Part shown: one piece after another, positions 28,056 through 37,227 of the stretch
Layout: the number at the start of each line of letters is the position of its first letter
How positions within the stretch are numbered: position 1 is the first letter of the stretch
NCBI GenBank assembly: GCA_965243215.1
Contig: CBDEUJ010000005.1
Coordinates: forward strand, 1,570,164-1,634,163
DNA: 64,000 nt
Direction: 5' to 3'
Source of the DNA: JAJEFO01 sp009843725
GTDB taxonomy: Bacteria; Pseudomonadota; Alphaproteobacteria; Rhodobacterales; Rhodobacteraceae
The notes under the pieces: model-generated
The model's input: the letters and a program-made list of their open reading frames with translations, nothing else
Databases searched by the model: none
What the model was told of the DNA's origin: nothing
Made by a program: the position numbers and the translations under genes

Positions 28056-28706
28056 TCAGGGCGCCTCCGCGACGCGTCTCACGCCGCTCTCGATGTCCGA
28101 GATCGCGCCGGGAGTCTCGCGGGCGATGAGCTCCAAGCCGCGCAGCAGCTCGACCCGAGGGCGGCACGCCTCCATGTCGCGGTCCGGGAACACGTTCCCG
28201 AGGATCCCGCAGGCGTCCGCGAGACCGATCAGGGCCGCGTCGCGCGGCTCGGGAATGCCGTCGGAGAACAGCGCGCGCTCGAGACGCATCGCGACGTCCT
28301 GCTGCACCGTACGGTCGACGACGGCAGCGCGCATCCCGCCGAGGGCGCCGTAGAGGCTGCCCTCGGGAAGGCTCACGATGCCAAGCCGGACGAGGCTCAG
28401 CGTCGCCGTCTCGCGGGCGACCTGCGCCTCCCGTCCCGACAGCGCCGCGATCCAGCCGCGCGCGTCCATGGCCTCTCGCTGCCGGACGATCCGCGCCAGC
28501 ACACGGTCGGCCACGAGATTGGCGGTCGGGGTCGGGTCGACGACAAACAGGGTCTCGGGGTCGGTGTCGATCCGGCCGGCGAAGGCAAGGTCCATGAGCA
28601 CCGACCCTGCGACGACGCAGTCGAAGGCGGGCCCGCCGACCGAATGGGCGGCGGCATCATCAACCCCCGCGAGGAGGAGCATGATCTCCTCGGTGAAGCC
28701 CAGCAT
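28056..28706 (-). CDS. GPP34 (GOLPH3-like) family protein
   Basis: From the ATG at 28706 the product has 216 residues and starts MLGFTEEIMLLLAGVDD. The alternation of helices, with GSVLMDLAFAGRIDTD at about 35-50 and LYGALGGM in the C-terminal half, matches the GPP34 domain of the Golgi phosphoprotein 3 family. In eukaryotes it binds phosphatidylinositol 4-phosphate; bacterial members are best known from actinobacteria and their role is not established. It lies 29 bases downstream of a broken FAD oxidoreductase and may have been acquired with it. Confidence 0.75.
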   Translation of the reverse strand: MLGFTEEIMLLLAGVDDAAAHSVGGPAFDCVVAGSVLMDLAFAGRIDTDPETLFVVDPTPTANLVADRVLARIVRQREAMDARGWIAALSGREAQVARETATLSLVRLGIVSLPEGSLYGALGGMRAAVVDRTVQQDVAMRLERALFSDGIPEPRDAALIGLADACGILGNVFPDRDMEACRPRVELLRGLELIARETPGAISDIESGVRRVAEAP

Positions 28707-28735
28707 GGCGGATCGATCCCGTTCAGGTCCCGGCA

Positions 28736-29460
28736 CTAGCTGCAGGCCTCCAGGCAGCCGGCAACCTCGCTCGCCGTCTCGACGCCGCTCGTGATGGCGC
28801 CGTTCATGACCGGCGACCGCATGAAGTCGCCCGCGATGCGGAGGCTCTGCAGGTCTTCCGTCATGTCCTGCCGCATCCGTGTCATGGCGGTGAACATGCC
28901 GGGCAGCCCCTTGCAGACCGTTTCGCGCCAGCGGCACACGCGGGCAAGGGCCACGTCCTCGCACCGCGGAAGCGCCCAGCCCGGAGGCGCCTTTGCACGG
29001 GCGTCCGCCAGCAGCGTGCGGGCGATCCGCTCGTCGTCGAGTTCCAGCAGGTCCCTGTCGCGGCTCTTCCCGCAGGTCTCGTCCGCGTCCAGGTCCGCGA
29101 TGCGCTGCGGTGCGTGCTCGCGCGGTCGAGGTGCTTCGCGTCGGCCTTGAGGCGCGTGACCAGCTTCAACGCCGTCCATGCGCCCCGGAGCGACAGGACT
29201 CCGGGCGTGCGGAACGGCCCGATGTTCCTGAACAGCGTGCCCCGAGAGGTGATCGGCGTCGTGACGACCCATCGCCCGTGCCCGTGCCAGCCGATGGCCA
29301 TGCCGAGGCTGGCCAACGGCACGCCCGGCTCTTCGCACAGACGGAACGTCGTGTCGCGGGAGGCCGGGAAGAAGTCCGCCTGAGCGCCAGATCCAGCCCC
29401 GCCATGCACGAAAGGCAATCGGCCGGGGTTCTCCCCGGCCTCGTGGATCAGCTTGCTCAA
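28736..29460 (-). pseudogene. FAD-dependent oxidoreductase (desaturase/protoporphyrinogen oxidase-like), truncated and frameshifted
   Basis: Two minus-strand frames together give one protein. The first reads HEAGENPGRLPF, ADFFPASRDTTFRLCEE and FRTPGVLSLRGAWTALKLV (29460 to about 29130). The second reads RIADLDADETCG and ends in LQSLRIAGDFMRSPVMNGA followed by ITSGVETASEVAGCLEA. This is the C-terminal FAD motif of the amine oxidase/squalene desaturase family. The N-terminal GxGxxG nucleotide motif is gone and one frameshift lies near 29110-29140. I call it a pseudogene. Confidence 0.72.
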
Positions 29461-29966
29461 GGTGTCCTTTCCCAGGTGCAGGTGCCAATGGTAACGACCA
29501 GGTTGTCGGGAAGATATTGCGTGTCGTAAGGGCAGTTGCCTGACACATCAACATACTTTCCAGTGCCGCCCTCAATGCGGAATGCGCCCGTGCCGCCGCC
29601 ACCTGCGTCTGTATCGCCGTCATCGCGGCGGGCAAGCAGGTAGAGTTCGTCACCGTCAACGTCAGTCATTGTACATGACGCTTCCAGGCTAACGGCACTG
29701 TCTTGCACCGTGCGGGCGCGCACGAAGCACCGTGCCAGGCCAGCCTGGTCCTGGACGAAAGGCGGGCCGCTGCTCTCAATGATCGTGTTGGTGCCCGCAA
29801 GGATGCCGCCGGTTACCTTCCCGCCCGCATAGCTTAACGTCGTGTAGTCTCGAACATAGCTTTGCAGCATTCGAAAGGTGCCCGCATCCTGTGCGTAGGA
29901 CGCGCCTTGCGAGACAAGTTGCATCGAGACCGCCAAGGCCGTTGCTGCAACCAACTTTATCTTCAT
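29457..29966 (-). CDS. Secreted protein of unknown function, allene oxide cyclase barrel-like
   Basis: The ATG at 29966 has an AGGAGA site and opens a 169-residue protein with a signal peptide (MKIKLVAATALAVSMQLVSQGASYAQ). The mature part is beta-rich and contains GGTGKYVDVSGNCPYDTQ, which resembles the GGTGKYxxxxG turn of small secreted beta-barrel proteins such as the allene oxide cyclase-like or DUF3224-like groups. Four cysteines are present. No function can be assigned. Its end abuts the broken oxidoreductase. Confidence 0.7.
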   Translation of the reverse strand: MKIKLVAATALAVSMQLVSQGASYAQDAGTFRMLQSYVRDYTTLSYAGGKVTGGILAGTNTIIESSGPPFVQDQAGLARCFVRARTVQDSAVSLEASCTMTDVDGDELYLLARRDDGDTDAGGGGTGAFRIEGGTGKYVDVSGNCPYDTQYLPDNLVVTIGTCTWERTP

Positions 29967-30009
29967 GTACCTTCTCCTACGTGAGTCTGGAATCCACTTG
30001 GCTCTCTCA

Positions 30010-30423
30010 TGCACTCCGTGCAACACCGATCCTATTTCTGGCGCGGGACGCACGGCAACAGGAAATTGGCGGCAACGGTCGACACGACCTGCTTCCAATG
30101 CAACGGTCGCGCCGCATCTCGTCGCCGGTCAGGCCCTGTTGGCGGCTCCAGGAGACGCCGTCGTCCGTGACGTCGATCTCGAAGTGATTCCCGACCTTGC
30201 GGCGACTGGCATCCCGGCCCACCCGACGGTCGATGGCCTCGCGTCCCTTCAGCCGTCCCGAGCGCACCGACGCCACGATCGCCTCCAGCGCCTCCTCGGC
30301 GGCCTGATGGAGGCTCTTGCGCCTCCGGGCCCGCTCCTCGCGCAGCCTCGGGTCAAGGCAGGCCATCAGCCGTTCGCCGGGGAAGTCCGACCCGCCGATC
30401 ATGGTGTTCCGCCATTCCCGCAA
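30010..30423 (-). pseudogene. IS1634-like transposase fragment
   Basis: The minus strand reads LMACLDPRLREERARRRKSL, EALEAIVASVRSGRLKG and then VGNHFEIDVTDDGVSWSR. This matches the middle of IS1634-family (IS4-like DDE) transposases, where a charged helix precedes the KHFELTITD strand. Both ends are missing and no terminal repeats are evident. Confidence 0.65.
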
Positions 30424-30459
30424 CAGAAGCGCGAAGGTCGCCCTGGAACTGATGCAGTG

Positions 30460-30690
30460 CTGCGAGGCGGAACGGCCTGACCCGGTTCCTCGATGACGGG
30501 CGCATCGAGATGGACACCAACCCGGCCGAAAACCGGATCATCGCAAGGACAGGAGCGGGAGCCTGGGCATCAAGCCTTGAATGGACGCCCAGGGAACCGC
30601 AGGCCCGGCTTGCACGCCGATACAGTTCGAAACATGGTCGCGCCAATCGCCCGCTCGATCGGATCGTCTTGATGGACGAGCTGCCGCCCG
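30460..30690 (+). pseudogene. IS66 transposase (TnpC) C-terminal relic
   Basis: The + strand reads LTRFLDDGRIEMDTNPAENRI, the well-known IS66 TnpC motif around the last catalytic residues, and then PLDRIVLMDELPPEG, matching its C-terminal IDELLPW end. The stretch between is shortened and an upstream stop breaks the frame. It lies just downstream of the subtilisin autotransporter gene. Confidence 0.6.
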
Positions 30691-30743
30691 AGGGTTGCGG
30701 CTGTCCGTCTCGGCATGGGCCTCGCCCGCGCCGCTGCACCGGA

Positions 30744-33326
30744 TCAGAAGCTCATCTGCAGGTGCGCGGAGGCCGCACGGTTCCCGGATTCCCCTTCGTA
30801 CTCCAGGCCGACGGCGACCCGCGCGCCCTCCCCGACCGGCAGGCCGTAGCCCAGGGCGTAGCGCGTGGACGGCCGGCCGGCCAGGTCGATCGCGGTCCGC
30901 TTCCGCTCCAGGGACTGCGGCCGGCCTCTCCAGAACGCGTCGGCGAAGCCGCTTCCGGCCGCAACGACATGATCGACCTCGGCGCGCCCGCCGCTGACCC
31001 CTGTCTCCCGGCGGACCGAGAGCCGCACGATGTCGTCCCGCCGGAACACCCCGCTGCCCCTGGTTTCCGCCGACCATCCCCGGGCCCGCAGGCCAGAGAT
31101 CCCTGACAGCATCCCGCCCGACGACGACACCTCCGCGAGACCGCGCTCGTACCCGACCGCCCCTCGCCAGGTTCCGTCGAGCGGCGCGGACAGCGACAGC
31201 CGTCCCTGCACGGTTTCGGTCCGGGTGGCTCCGGGCCCGCCGAAGCGGGCGCCCCAGACGCTGCCGGCCTCGTCGATGCGCGAGGCCTCCGCCACCGAAA
31301 CGATGCCGCCACGCGCCCGCCGCCAGCGCAGGCCGGCCTGGCGCCACGGCGCCTCCCCGTCCTGCCAGCCGCCGCCGGCCGCGGCGAAGGGACGCACGCC
31401 CTCGCCCTGCATCCGCAGCGCCATCGCCTCGCCCTCGCGCGCGAAGAAGGGAGCGGCGACCTCCTCTCCGCCCCCCGCGCTCCACGCGGAACGCCCGCAT
31501 TCGCCGCAAGGGTCCCAGCGCAGCCGCCAGCGGCCGAGCGCCCCGGCGGAAACGTCCATGCCGACGGCCCGGACGTGCATGCCGTCCGGACCGGTCTCGG
31601 CAAACGGGCCAGGCAACCCGGACGACAGCCGCCGCGGCCCCAGCAGGTCCCTCGCGGCCCGGCCGAGCTTCGGCGGACCGCCGGCCCCGGCGCCGCCGAC
31701 CGGCAGGGGCATGTTGAAATACGCGTCGCCCACACCGCCCACGGCCACCTCCACCGTCTTCATCCGCTCGCCGACATGGGCAAGCGCGGGAGACAGGGAG
31801 ACGCCTGCGTCTCCCAGGCGGACGCCATGCGCCGTTCCCGACGGTTCCGCCGTCCCGGCGGTCGGGAAGGGCAGGCGGACCCGGCCCTGCATCGTCACCG
31901 CCCGTCCCAGGTTCAGGCGGCCCCAGCCGTAGACGGGGTCCGGCTCGTCGGGGTCGGTCAGCCGCGTGCCGAGCGGGTCGGCCGACACGAGGAGCAGCGC
32001 CTGCACCGCGTCCATCGGCATGCCGGGCAGCCGGCTTCTCAGGACGGCGAGCGCCCCGCTGGCGATCGGGGCGGCAAACGACGTGCCGTAGAGGCTCTCG
32101 TTGACGCCGACGGCAAGGTCCTCTCCCGGCGCGAGCACGCACCAGTTCCGCGCCTCGCCGCATCCGTTGGAAAAGCCGGCGATCTCCCCGTGCCTGTCCA
32201 GCGCGCCGACCACGAGCCATTTGCCGAGAAGCCCCGGCTCGAACTGCGGGCCGGCGTACCACGACCCTCCCGAGTTGTAGTCGGCGCAGCTCCCGCTCCC
32301 GCATTCCCCCCACATGTCGCGGAACCGGAGCTTGCGCGAAGGATCGTCCCTGTCGTACAGCCAGCTGAAGTTCTCCATGAAGTCCACGGCGCTGACGGGC
32401 CCCTGGCCCAGCGGACAGCCGTCCTCGCCGATGAAGTTCTTGCCGCACATATGGAGATGGTTGTTGACGGCGTTCCAGCCGTCGTTGCCCGCCGACCAGA
32501 CCACCGTCATGTCGTTGCCCCCGAGAATCCCGGCAATCTCCCCGAAGTCTTCCAGGATGCGGGGCGTGCCTGTGTGCAGCCGGCCCAGCTCCGAGCCGAT
32601 GAGCGGCCGGAAGATCGGCAGGGGCGTGGTGAGCCACACGCCGTCCCGGCCGGCGAACTCCCCGTAGTAGCCCCAATGCAACCCGATGCTGAGATTGACC
32701 ACCTGCGCGCCGTTGGCCGCCGCATGCCGGATCGCCTCCGCAGGGAGGCCGCCGCCGCTGAGCTGGATCGGCATGACCGAGGCCTGCGGCGCGACGCCGT
32801 GGGCGTTCTTCGTCGGAATCACGCGCCCGCCCGCAATGTCGATCCCGAACGGCCCGCCGGCATTGCCGCTCGCGCCCGCCGCGACCAGGGCGACGTAGGT
32901 GCCGTGCCCGCTGCTGTGCTCGAAGACGTTGGCGTCCCGGTTCACCACGTGGCGCGGCGCCCGGATCCTGCCCGCGAGGTCGGGATGGGTCGGGTCGAAG
33001 CCGTCGTCCGCGATCGCGATGGTGACGCCCTGGCCGAAATGGCCGCGCGCGTAGGCCTCGTGGGCGGAGATCGCGTCCAACCCCCAGTGCCCCAGGTATT
33101 CGGCGGTGCGCCAGTTGCGGCCGTCGGGCGGGGCGGGGGCGCCAAGCACCGTCGCGCGGAAGTCGAGGCCCGCCGGGTTCGCCGAGCCGGGCGCCGGCTG
33201 CGGCGTCGGTCCTCCTCCCTGGTGCGGCATCCCGCCTTCCTCGAGCGGAGACCCTCCGCCGCAGGCGGCGAGAAGCCCGGCGAAGGCGGCGGCGAGTGCA
33301 TTCAGCTTCATGCGGTTCCCGTTCAT
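30744..33326 (-). CDS. Subtilisin-type (S8) lipoprotein autotransporter, NalP-like
   Basis: The 860-residue protein starts with a lipoprotein signal peptide (AFAGLLAAC, Cys22) followed by a glycine- and proline-rich linker. The S8 protease domain (about 70-460) has all catalytic parts: Asp near 108 in AIADDGFDPTHPDL, His141 in HSSGHGTYVA, Asn281 in WSAGNDG and Ser416 in YGTSFAAP. Residues about 590-860 form the outer-membrane barrel, ending in AHLQMSF with the terminal aromatic residue. Lipidated S8 autotransporters include NalP of Neisseria, which trims surface lipoproteins. Here it is divergent from a TbpB-like lipoprotein, so a similar partner role is plausible but inferred. Confidence 0.88.
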   Translation of the reverse strand: MNGNRMKLNALAAAFAGLLAACGGGSPLEEGGMPHQGGGPTPQPAPGSANPAGLDFRATVLGAPAPPDGRNWRTAEYLGHWGLDAISAHEAYARGHFGQGVTIAIADDGFDPTHPDLAGRIRAPRHVVNRDANVFEHSSGHGTYVALVAAGASGNAGGPFGIDIAGGRVIPTKNAHGVAPQASVMPIQLSGGGLPAEAIRHAAANGAQVVNLSIGLHWGYYGEFAGRDGVWLTTPLPIFRPLIGSELGRLHTGTPRILEDFGEIAGILGGNDMTVVWSAGNDGWNAVNNHLHMCGKNFIGEDGCPLGQGPVSAVDFMENFSWLYDRDDPSRKLRFRDMWGECGSGSCADYNSGGSWYAGPQFEPGLLGKWLVVGALDRHGEIAGFSNGCGEARNWCVLAPGEDLAVGVNESLYGTSFAAPIASGALAVLRSRLPGMPMDAVQALLLVSADPLGTRLTDPDEPDPVYGWGRLNLGRAVTMQGRVRLPFPTAGTAEPSGTAHGVRLGDAGVSLSPALAHVGERMKTVEVAVGGVGDAYFNMPLPVGGAGAGGPPKLGRAARDLLGPRRLSSGLPGPFAETGPDGMHVRAVGMDVSAGALGRWRLRWDPCGECGRSAWSAGGGEEVAAPFFAREGEAMALRMQGEGVRPFAAAGGGWQDGEAPWRQAGLRWRRARGGIVSVAEASRIDEAGSVWGARFGGPGATRTETVQGRLSLSAPLDGTWRGAVGYERGLAEVSSSGGMLSGISGLRARGWSAETRGSGVFRRDDIVRLSVRRETGVSGGRAEVDHVVAAGSGFADAFWRGRPQSLERKRTAIDLAGRPSTRYALGYGLPVGEGARVAVGLEYEGESGNRAASAHLQMSF

Positions 33327-33800
33327 GTCAGCCCCGTTGCATGCCTCGCACGCCGTTCCCCGGCCCTCTCCGGAAGGCCTGCCTTGCAGGCTGGCGGCGG
33401 CTTGCGCATTCCGACCTCCTTCCGCCGCCCTGCGGCATGGTCACGTCCCCTTCCTGCGATGTCCGCACGCTGCAGCGGGCATCTCGCCATATGCAGTGCA
33501 TGCATGATAATGACATGGACATTCCGAAGCTACCATAATGGCATCCGGAAACTCGATATGTCTCACTGGGACATGCAGGAATCATGCTGGCTTGCAATCG
33601 TGCCCGAATCAAGCATTGAATCGGGCATCCCCGAATCCGTCGCCACGGCGATCGCGGAACCGAGGGAGGGAGGCAGGACTGCAAAGGTGCCGCGGGTGCA
33701 CCGGGAGAGCCCGGGCGAAGCGCGCGGCGGGAGGCTTGAGCGGTTGGATGGATCCGGACACCGGCGCACGCCGGGCGGTCCGGCAACGAAGGAGAGATCA
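33327..33800. promoter_or_regulatory. Divergent regulatory region between autotransporter and lipoprotein
   Basis: The 474 bases between the two divergent genes contain an AT-richer core (about 33480-33610). An imperfect dyad at 33601-33627 has TGCCCGA and TCGGGCA arms, and a second short dyad (ATGTC/GACAT) lies near 33558-33575. The + gene has a good AAGGAGAG ribosome site at 33789-33796. Promoter boxes are not clear enough to assign. Confidence 0.4.
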
Positions 33801-34613
33801 ATGAAGAATCGTCATGCAGCGCCCCTGGCCCTTGCGGCTTTCGGATTCCTGGCAGCCTGCGGGGGGGGCGGCGACGCGACGACTGAAGGCGCCGCCGCAC
33901 CCGAAACCCTGCCTGAAACGGCCCTGTTCAGCGCCGAGACCGCGTCCCGACTCCAGATGCTCACGAACGCCGGGCCGTTCGAGGAGAGCACCGACGAGGC
34001 TGCACGCAGGGAGGACGACGGGTATCGTTGGTGGCTCGACAACGACGCTACGCAGTTGCGGGGGGACGCTCTCGCCGCCCTCGCCCGCGAGCACCGGAGG
34101 GACGTCGAATGGCATGGCATCCTGTCGAAACACGGCCTCACGCTGGAGGGGAACCGGGCGGGGAGCAACCGCGCTCTAAGGGTCAACATGGACCACGGCG
34201 ATTTCGACGTCTTCACGACGGACGCCATGGGTGGCGGCATTGCGGCACACGTTTACGCTGATCTGGCCCGCGGCGTTCCAAACGCCAGCGGCACGTGGCG
34301 CGGGCTCATGATCGGCGCGGTGCATGACGGGCGAGATCTCCTGCAGGGCGATGCCGAGATTTCCTTTGACTTCGACGAAATGACCGTTGACGCCAGCTTC
34401 ACCGGCATCGTGAACCTGGACCGGATGGCCGCGCATTCGAGGTCAAGGGTCGACTTCCCGCCCATCCCCGTTTCCGATCAAGGGATCTGGGAGCGGGGTG
34501 TCGACACGGATGAGGGAATCCGGGGCGGCTTCGCCGGCACCGGTCACGAGGAGGCCGGAGGGTATTTCTGGACCCCCGACATGACAGCCTCCTTCGGAGC
34601 CGCCAGGCAGTAG
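33801..34613 (+). CDS. TbpB-like surface lipoprotein with poly-G tract
   Basis: The 270-residue product has a lipobox (FGFLAAC, Cys20) followed by a glycine run encoded by eight consecutive G bases (33861-33868). The C-terminal part has the features of the transferrin-binding protein B-type barrel: ASFTGIVNLDR, then IRGGFAGTGHEEAGGYF, and the end MTASFGAARQ. Such C-termini are recognised by Slam translocons, and a Slam gene lies 9 kb away. The protein lacks the iron-binding N-lobe of real TbpB, so its ligand is unknown. The G8 tract just after the lipidation cysteine could allow phase variation. Confidence 0.78.
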   Translation: MKNRHAAPLALAAFGFLAACGGGGDATTEGAAAPETLPETALFSAETASRLQMLTNAGPFEESTDEAARREDDGYRWWLDNDATQLRGDALAALAREHRRDVEWHGILSKHGLTLEGNRAGSNRALRVNMDHGDFDVFTTDAMGGGIAAHVYADLARGVPNASGTWRGLMIGAVHDGRDLLQGDAEISFDFDEMTVDASFTGIVNLDRMAAHSRSRVDFPPIPVSDQGIWERGVDTDEGIRGGFAGTGHEEAGGYFWTPDMTASFGAARQ

Positions 34614-34639
34614 CGCCCCGCTTCGTCGCTGGCATCGCA

Positions 34640-35206
34640 TGGCCGGGGCCAGGCGGCGCGTCCGGGGCCGGCCCGCGCCAACGGAGCGTGCGCAGCGCGC
34701 AGAGGGCGATCAGCCGGGCGTCCAGCCATGGGGTCATGGCCTCGATGTAGGCCATGTCGAGGGCGAGCTTGCGTGCCGGGTCCCGCCAGCCGGCGCCCCG
34801 CGCCTGCGCGAGGCCGGCGCGGCGAAGCCCGGAACCTCTTGCTCGACGACCGCGGCCAGCTCCGGGCGCGGGCCCACCAGGCTCATCTCGACGCAGAGCA
34901 CGTTCACGGCCTGCGGCAGCTCGTCGAGATGCCAGCGCCGGAGCGCCCGGCCGACGCGCGTGACGCGGGGGTCGTCCGGCGGCGACCAGGCGGGCCGGTG
35001 TCCCGCTCCGCGCCGTCGGCCATGGTGCGGAACTTCAGCATGCCGAAGACCCGGCCGTGCCGGCCCAGCCGGGCCTGCCGGAGGAGGACGGGCCCGGGGC
35101 CGTCCAGCCGGACCGCGAGCGCGACCGCCGGCAGAAGCAGGATCCAGGCGGGCAGCAGGAGGACCGCTCCGAAGACGAGCGCGCAGAGGTCGAAGGACCG
35201 TTTCCA
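34640..35206 (-). pseudogene. Bacterial sugar transferase (undecaprenyl-phosphate type), frameshifted
   Basis: Three minus-strand frames add up to one enzyme. From 35206: WKRSFDLCALVFGAVLLLPAW (membrane segment) and GRVFGMLKFRTM. After a shift near 34990: DDPRVTRVGRALRRWHLDELP and SLVGPRPELAAVVEQ. After another near 34820: ARKLALDMAYIEAMTPWLDA. These are the ordered motifs of the WcaJ/WbaP-like exopolysaccharide priming transferases. At least two frameshifts make it inactive, and no other polysaccharide gene is nearby. Confidence 0.8.
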
Positions 35207-35396
35207 GCCGTCGCGCGGCGCGGCTGACCAGGCGCTGCGGCCGATCCGTTGCGGATGTCCCGGACCGTCCTGCGGGGGTTCCGGCGCCTCGTCCCGAATC
35301 TGTCCGGCACGCCCGGCGCCCGGGTCGGCGGTCGCCCAGGGCGCGCCGTCCGCGTCCCGATGCGGGAAACCGTCGAGCGCGGCCAGGACCGTCAAG

Positions 35397-36115
35397 ACGC
35401 CGCTTCGGGTCGTGGTCCAGTTCGCCGTGGAGGTCGAGGACCGGCCTTTCAGGCCAGCCGCATCCGTGGGCATCAACATGGACGTCACGGAGCGCGCCAC
35501 TCTCTCGACGGGCGAGACAGTGCCCGCCGTCCGCATCGACAGGCGGCCGCCCAAGCGGGCGCAGCGCGCCGTGTCGCGGGGCGAAGAGGGTGTCCGATTC
35601 ACGGCGCAAGAAGGTGAAGGCGCTCGCCCGCGAACGGGAGCGGACTAAGGATACGGGAGCGCGACGCGCTCCACGGGATTTCGGCAGGCATCGTGAAACG
35701 TCATAACCGGATCGCCGCCGAAGGCCTCCAGGTCTCGAACATGATGCGGCACCCGACGCTGGCGCGACCGATCGCCGAGCGGCAATGGGGGCGTCTCGCC
35801 GAGCAACTGACCTGCGAGGATGAGAGTGCCGATGGGGAAGTCATGCGGGTCCGTCCCCGGCACACGGGCACGGACTGCCATGCCTGCGGGCACCGGCGGA
35901 AGATGCCGCTGGGTGCGCGGGAGCTTGCCTGCGGCGGCTGCGGCCTGGCGACGGACCGCGATGTCAACGCGGCACGGAACGTTCTCCGGCGCGGGATCGC
36001 GCCGGCCGTTCTGGAAATCGGTTCGTCGAACCGTCCCGGCGCGTCCGGGGACGTTCTTGCATCACGTACCGCCGGGTTGCCGGGGCAGGACGCGGAGCGG
36101 TCCACGGCCGACTGA
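35397..36115 (+). pseudogene. TnpB pseudogene (IS200/IS605 family)
   Basis: The + strand carries decayed TnpB segments in order: GINMDVTERATLSTGE (RuvC-I region, Asp kept), RIDRRPPKRAQRAVSRG, after a shift KKVKALARERERTK, and after another shift RIAAEGLQVSNMMR and RPIAERQWGRLAEQL. The zinc finger follows (CHACGHRRKM...CGGCGLATDRDVNAARN) with the tail SNRPGASGD. At least two frameshifts and internal losses are present. No TnpA or clear ends are visible. It is the most complete TnpB copy in the window. Confidence 0.78.
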
Positions 36116-36259
36116 TGGCTGGTCACGTGTACAGAATGCCAAAACGAACCCGGCCATCATTGCAGGAAGAGGCAACGCGCATCGCGCGCGCCGCCGCTGT
36201 CAGGCATTTCCACGTGAGGGAATTCGGCCCGCATCCGGACTTGTCGTGCTGCGGATCGC

Positions 36260-36961
36260 TCAGTCCGGCGTCAGCATGTATCCGGACCCTCGCACCGTCT
36301 GCAGATAGCGTGGTTGCCTGGGGTCAGCCTCGATCTTGCGGCGAAGGCGCGTGATCTGGACGTCGACGGCGCGCTCCTGGGCCTGGCCGCCGTCGCGGCC
36401 AAGGTCCTCGACAAGCCTGCCACGACTCAATGGCTGCCGCAGGCTGGACGAGAATATCCTCATGAGACGCGATTCGGTCGCCGTCAGACGGACCGGCCGG
36501 TCGCCGTTCCACATCGTTCCCTTTTCGACATCGTATTTCAGTTCACCAAGTGACAGGAACTTCGGGGCGAGTTGTGCCGGTTCAGTCGGCGGCACGCGCC
36601 TGAGAATCGAGTTGATGCGGAGAAGAAGCTCCTTTGGCTCGAAAGGCTTCGCGAGATAGTCGTCTGCCCCGGCCCCGAGGCCGGCCAGCCGGTCGTCGAT
36701 CTCGTTCTTCGCCGTCAGCAGCAGGACCGGGACGTCATGGCTTTCCCTGATTCTCTGACAGAAGCTCACGCCGTCTTCGCCCGGCATCATCACGTCCAGA
36801 ACGATCAGGTCGAATTGAAGGCCGCGCAGGATGTGATCGGCATGGGCCGCATCGCGCGCGGCCGAAACGAGGAACCCGTGTCGAATCAGGTACTTTTGCA
36901 GCAGGCCGCGAATGCGCTCGTCGTCATCGACAATCAGGAGATGTGCGTCCGGGTCCGTCAT
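36260..36961 (-). CDS. petR: OmpR-family response regulator, PetR-like
   Basis: From the ATG at 36961 (GGAGGAAAAG site) the protein has 233 residues. The receiver domain (1-120) has the acidic pair in IVDDDERIRGL, the phospho-accepting Asp in LIVLDVMMPGEDG and Lys in AKPFEPKELL. The C-terminal winged helix (about 140-233) has ALL the expected RLTATESRLMRIF and VDVQITRLRRKIE parts and ends RGSGYMLTPD. A MarR-family gene lies upstream in the same direction, the petP-petR arrangement known from Rhodobacter. No histidine kinase gene is adjacent. Confidence 0.88.
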   Translation of the reverse strand: MTDPDAHLLIVDDDERIRGLLQKYLIRHGFLVSAARDAAHADHILRGLQFDLIVLDVMMPGEDGVSFCQRIRESHDVPVLLLTAKNEIDDRLAGLGAGADDYLAKPFEPKELLLRINSILRRVPPTEPAQLAPKFLSLGELKYDVEKGTMWNGDRPVRLTATESRLMRIFSSSLRQPLSRGRLVEDLGRDGGQAQERAVDVQITRLRRKIEADPRQPRYLQTVRGSGYMLTPD

Positions 36962-37227
36962 CGGTCTTTTCCTCCGTCCCTGCGCCAAACCGCCCTTTCC
37001 CGGCGGCGGGCCGTGCCCAGCCCGTGCGCAACGGCCTGCCGCCGCCTGATCCAAGGCATGTGCGCCGCGTTCGAAGCGAATCGCTCGAGAAGGTCGCGCG
37101 AGCGGACTGCGGTCCGGCGGGCGCCGGAGCGGCCGAACCCATGCAAGGACGGGCCAGGATTGCGGGCCGTGCGCCAAGCCGCACCAAAGGGCCTTGCGAT
37201 CTTCGAGGCGCTTCCGTTGATCATGGT

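Noticed and set aside
31575..33800. Long + strand open frame leading into the lipoprotein at 33801
   Set aside because: It is antisense to the S8 autotransporter. Only the part from the ATG at 33801, with ribosome site and lipobox, is supported.
33801..34613. True transferrin-binding protein B
   Set aside because: The protein is far too short, lacks the N-lobe, and no TbpA-like TonB receptor gene is present; only the C-terminal barrel pattern is shared.
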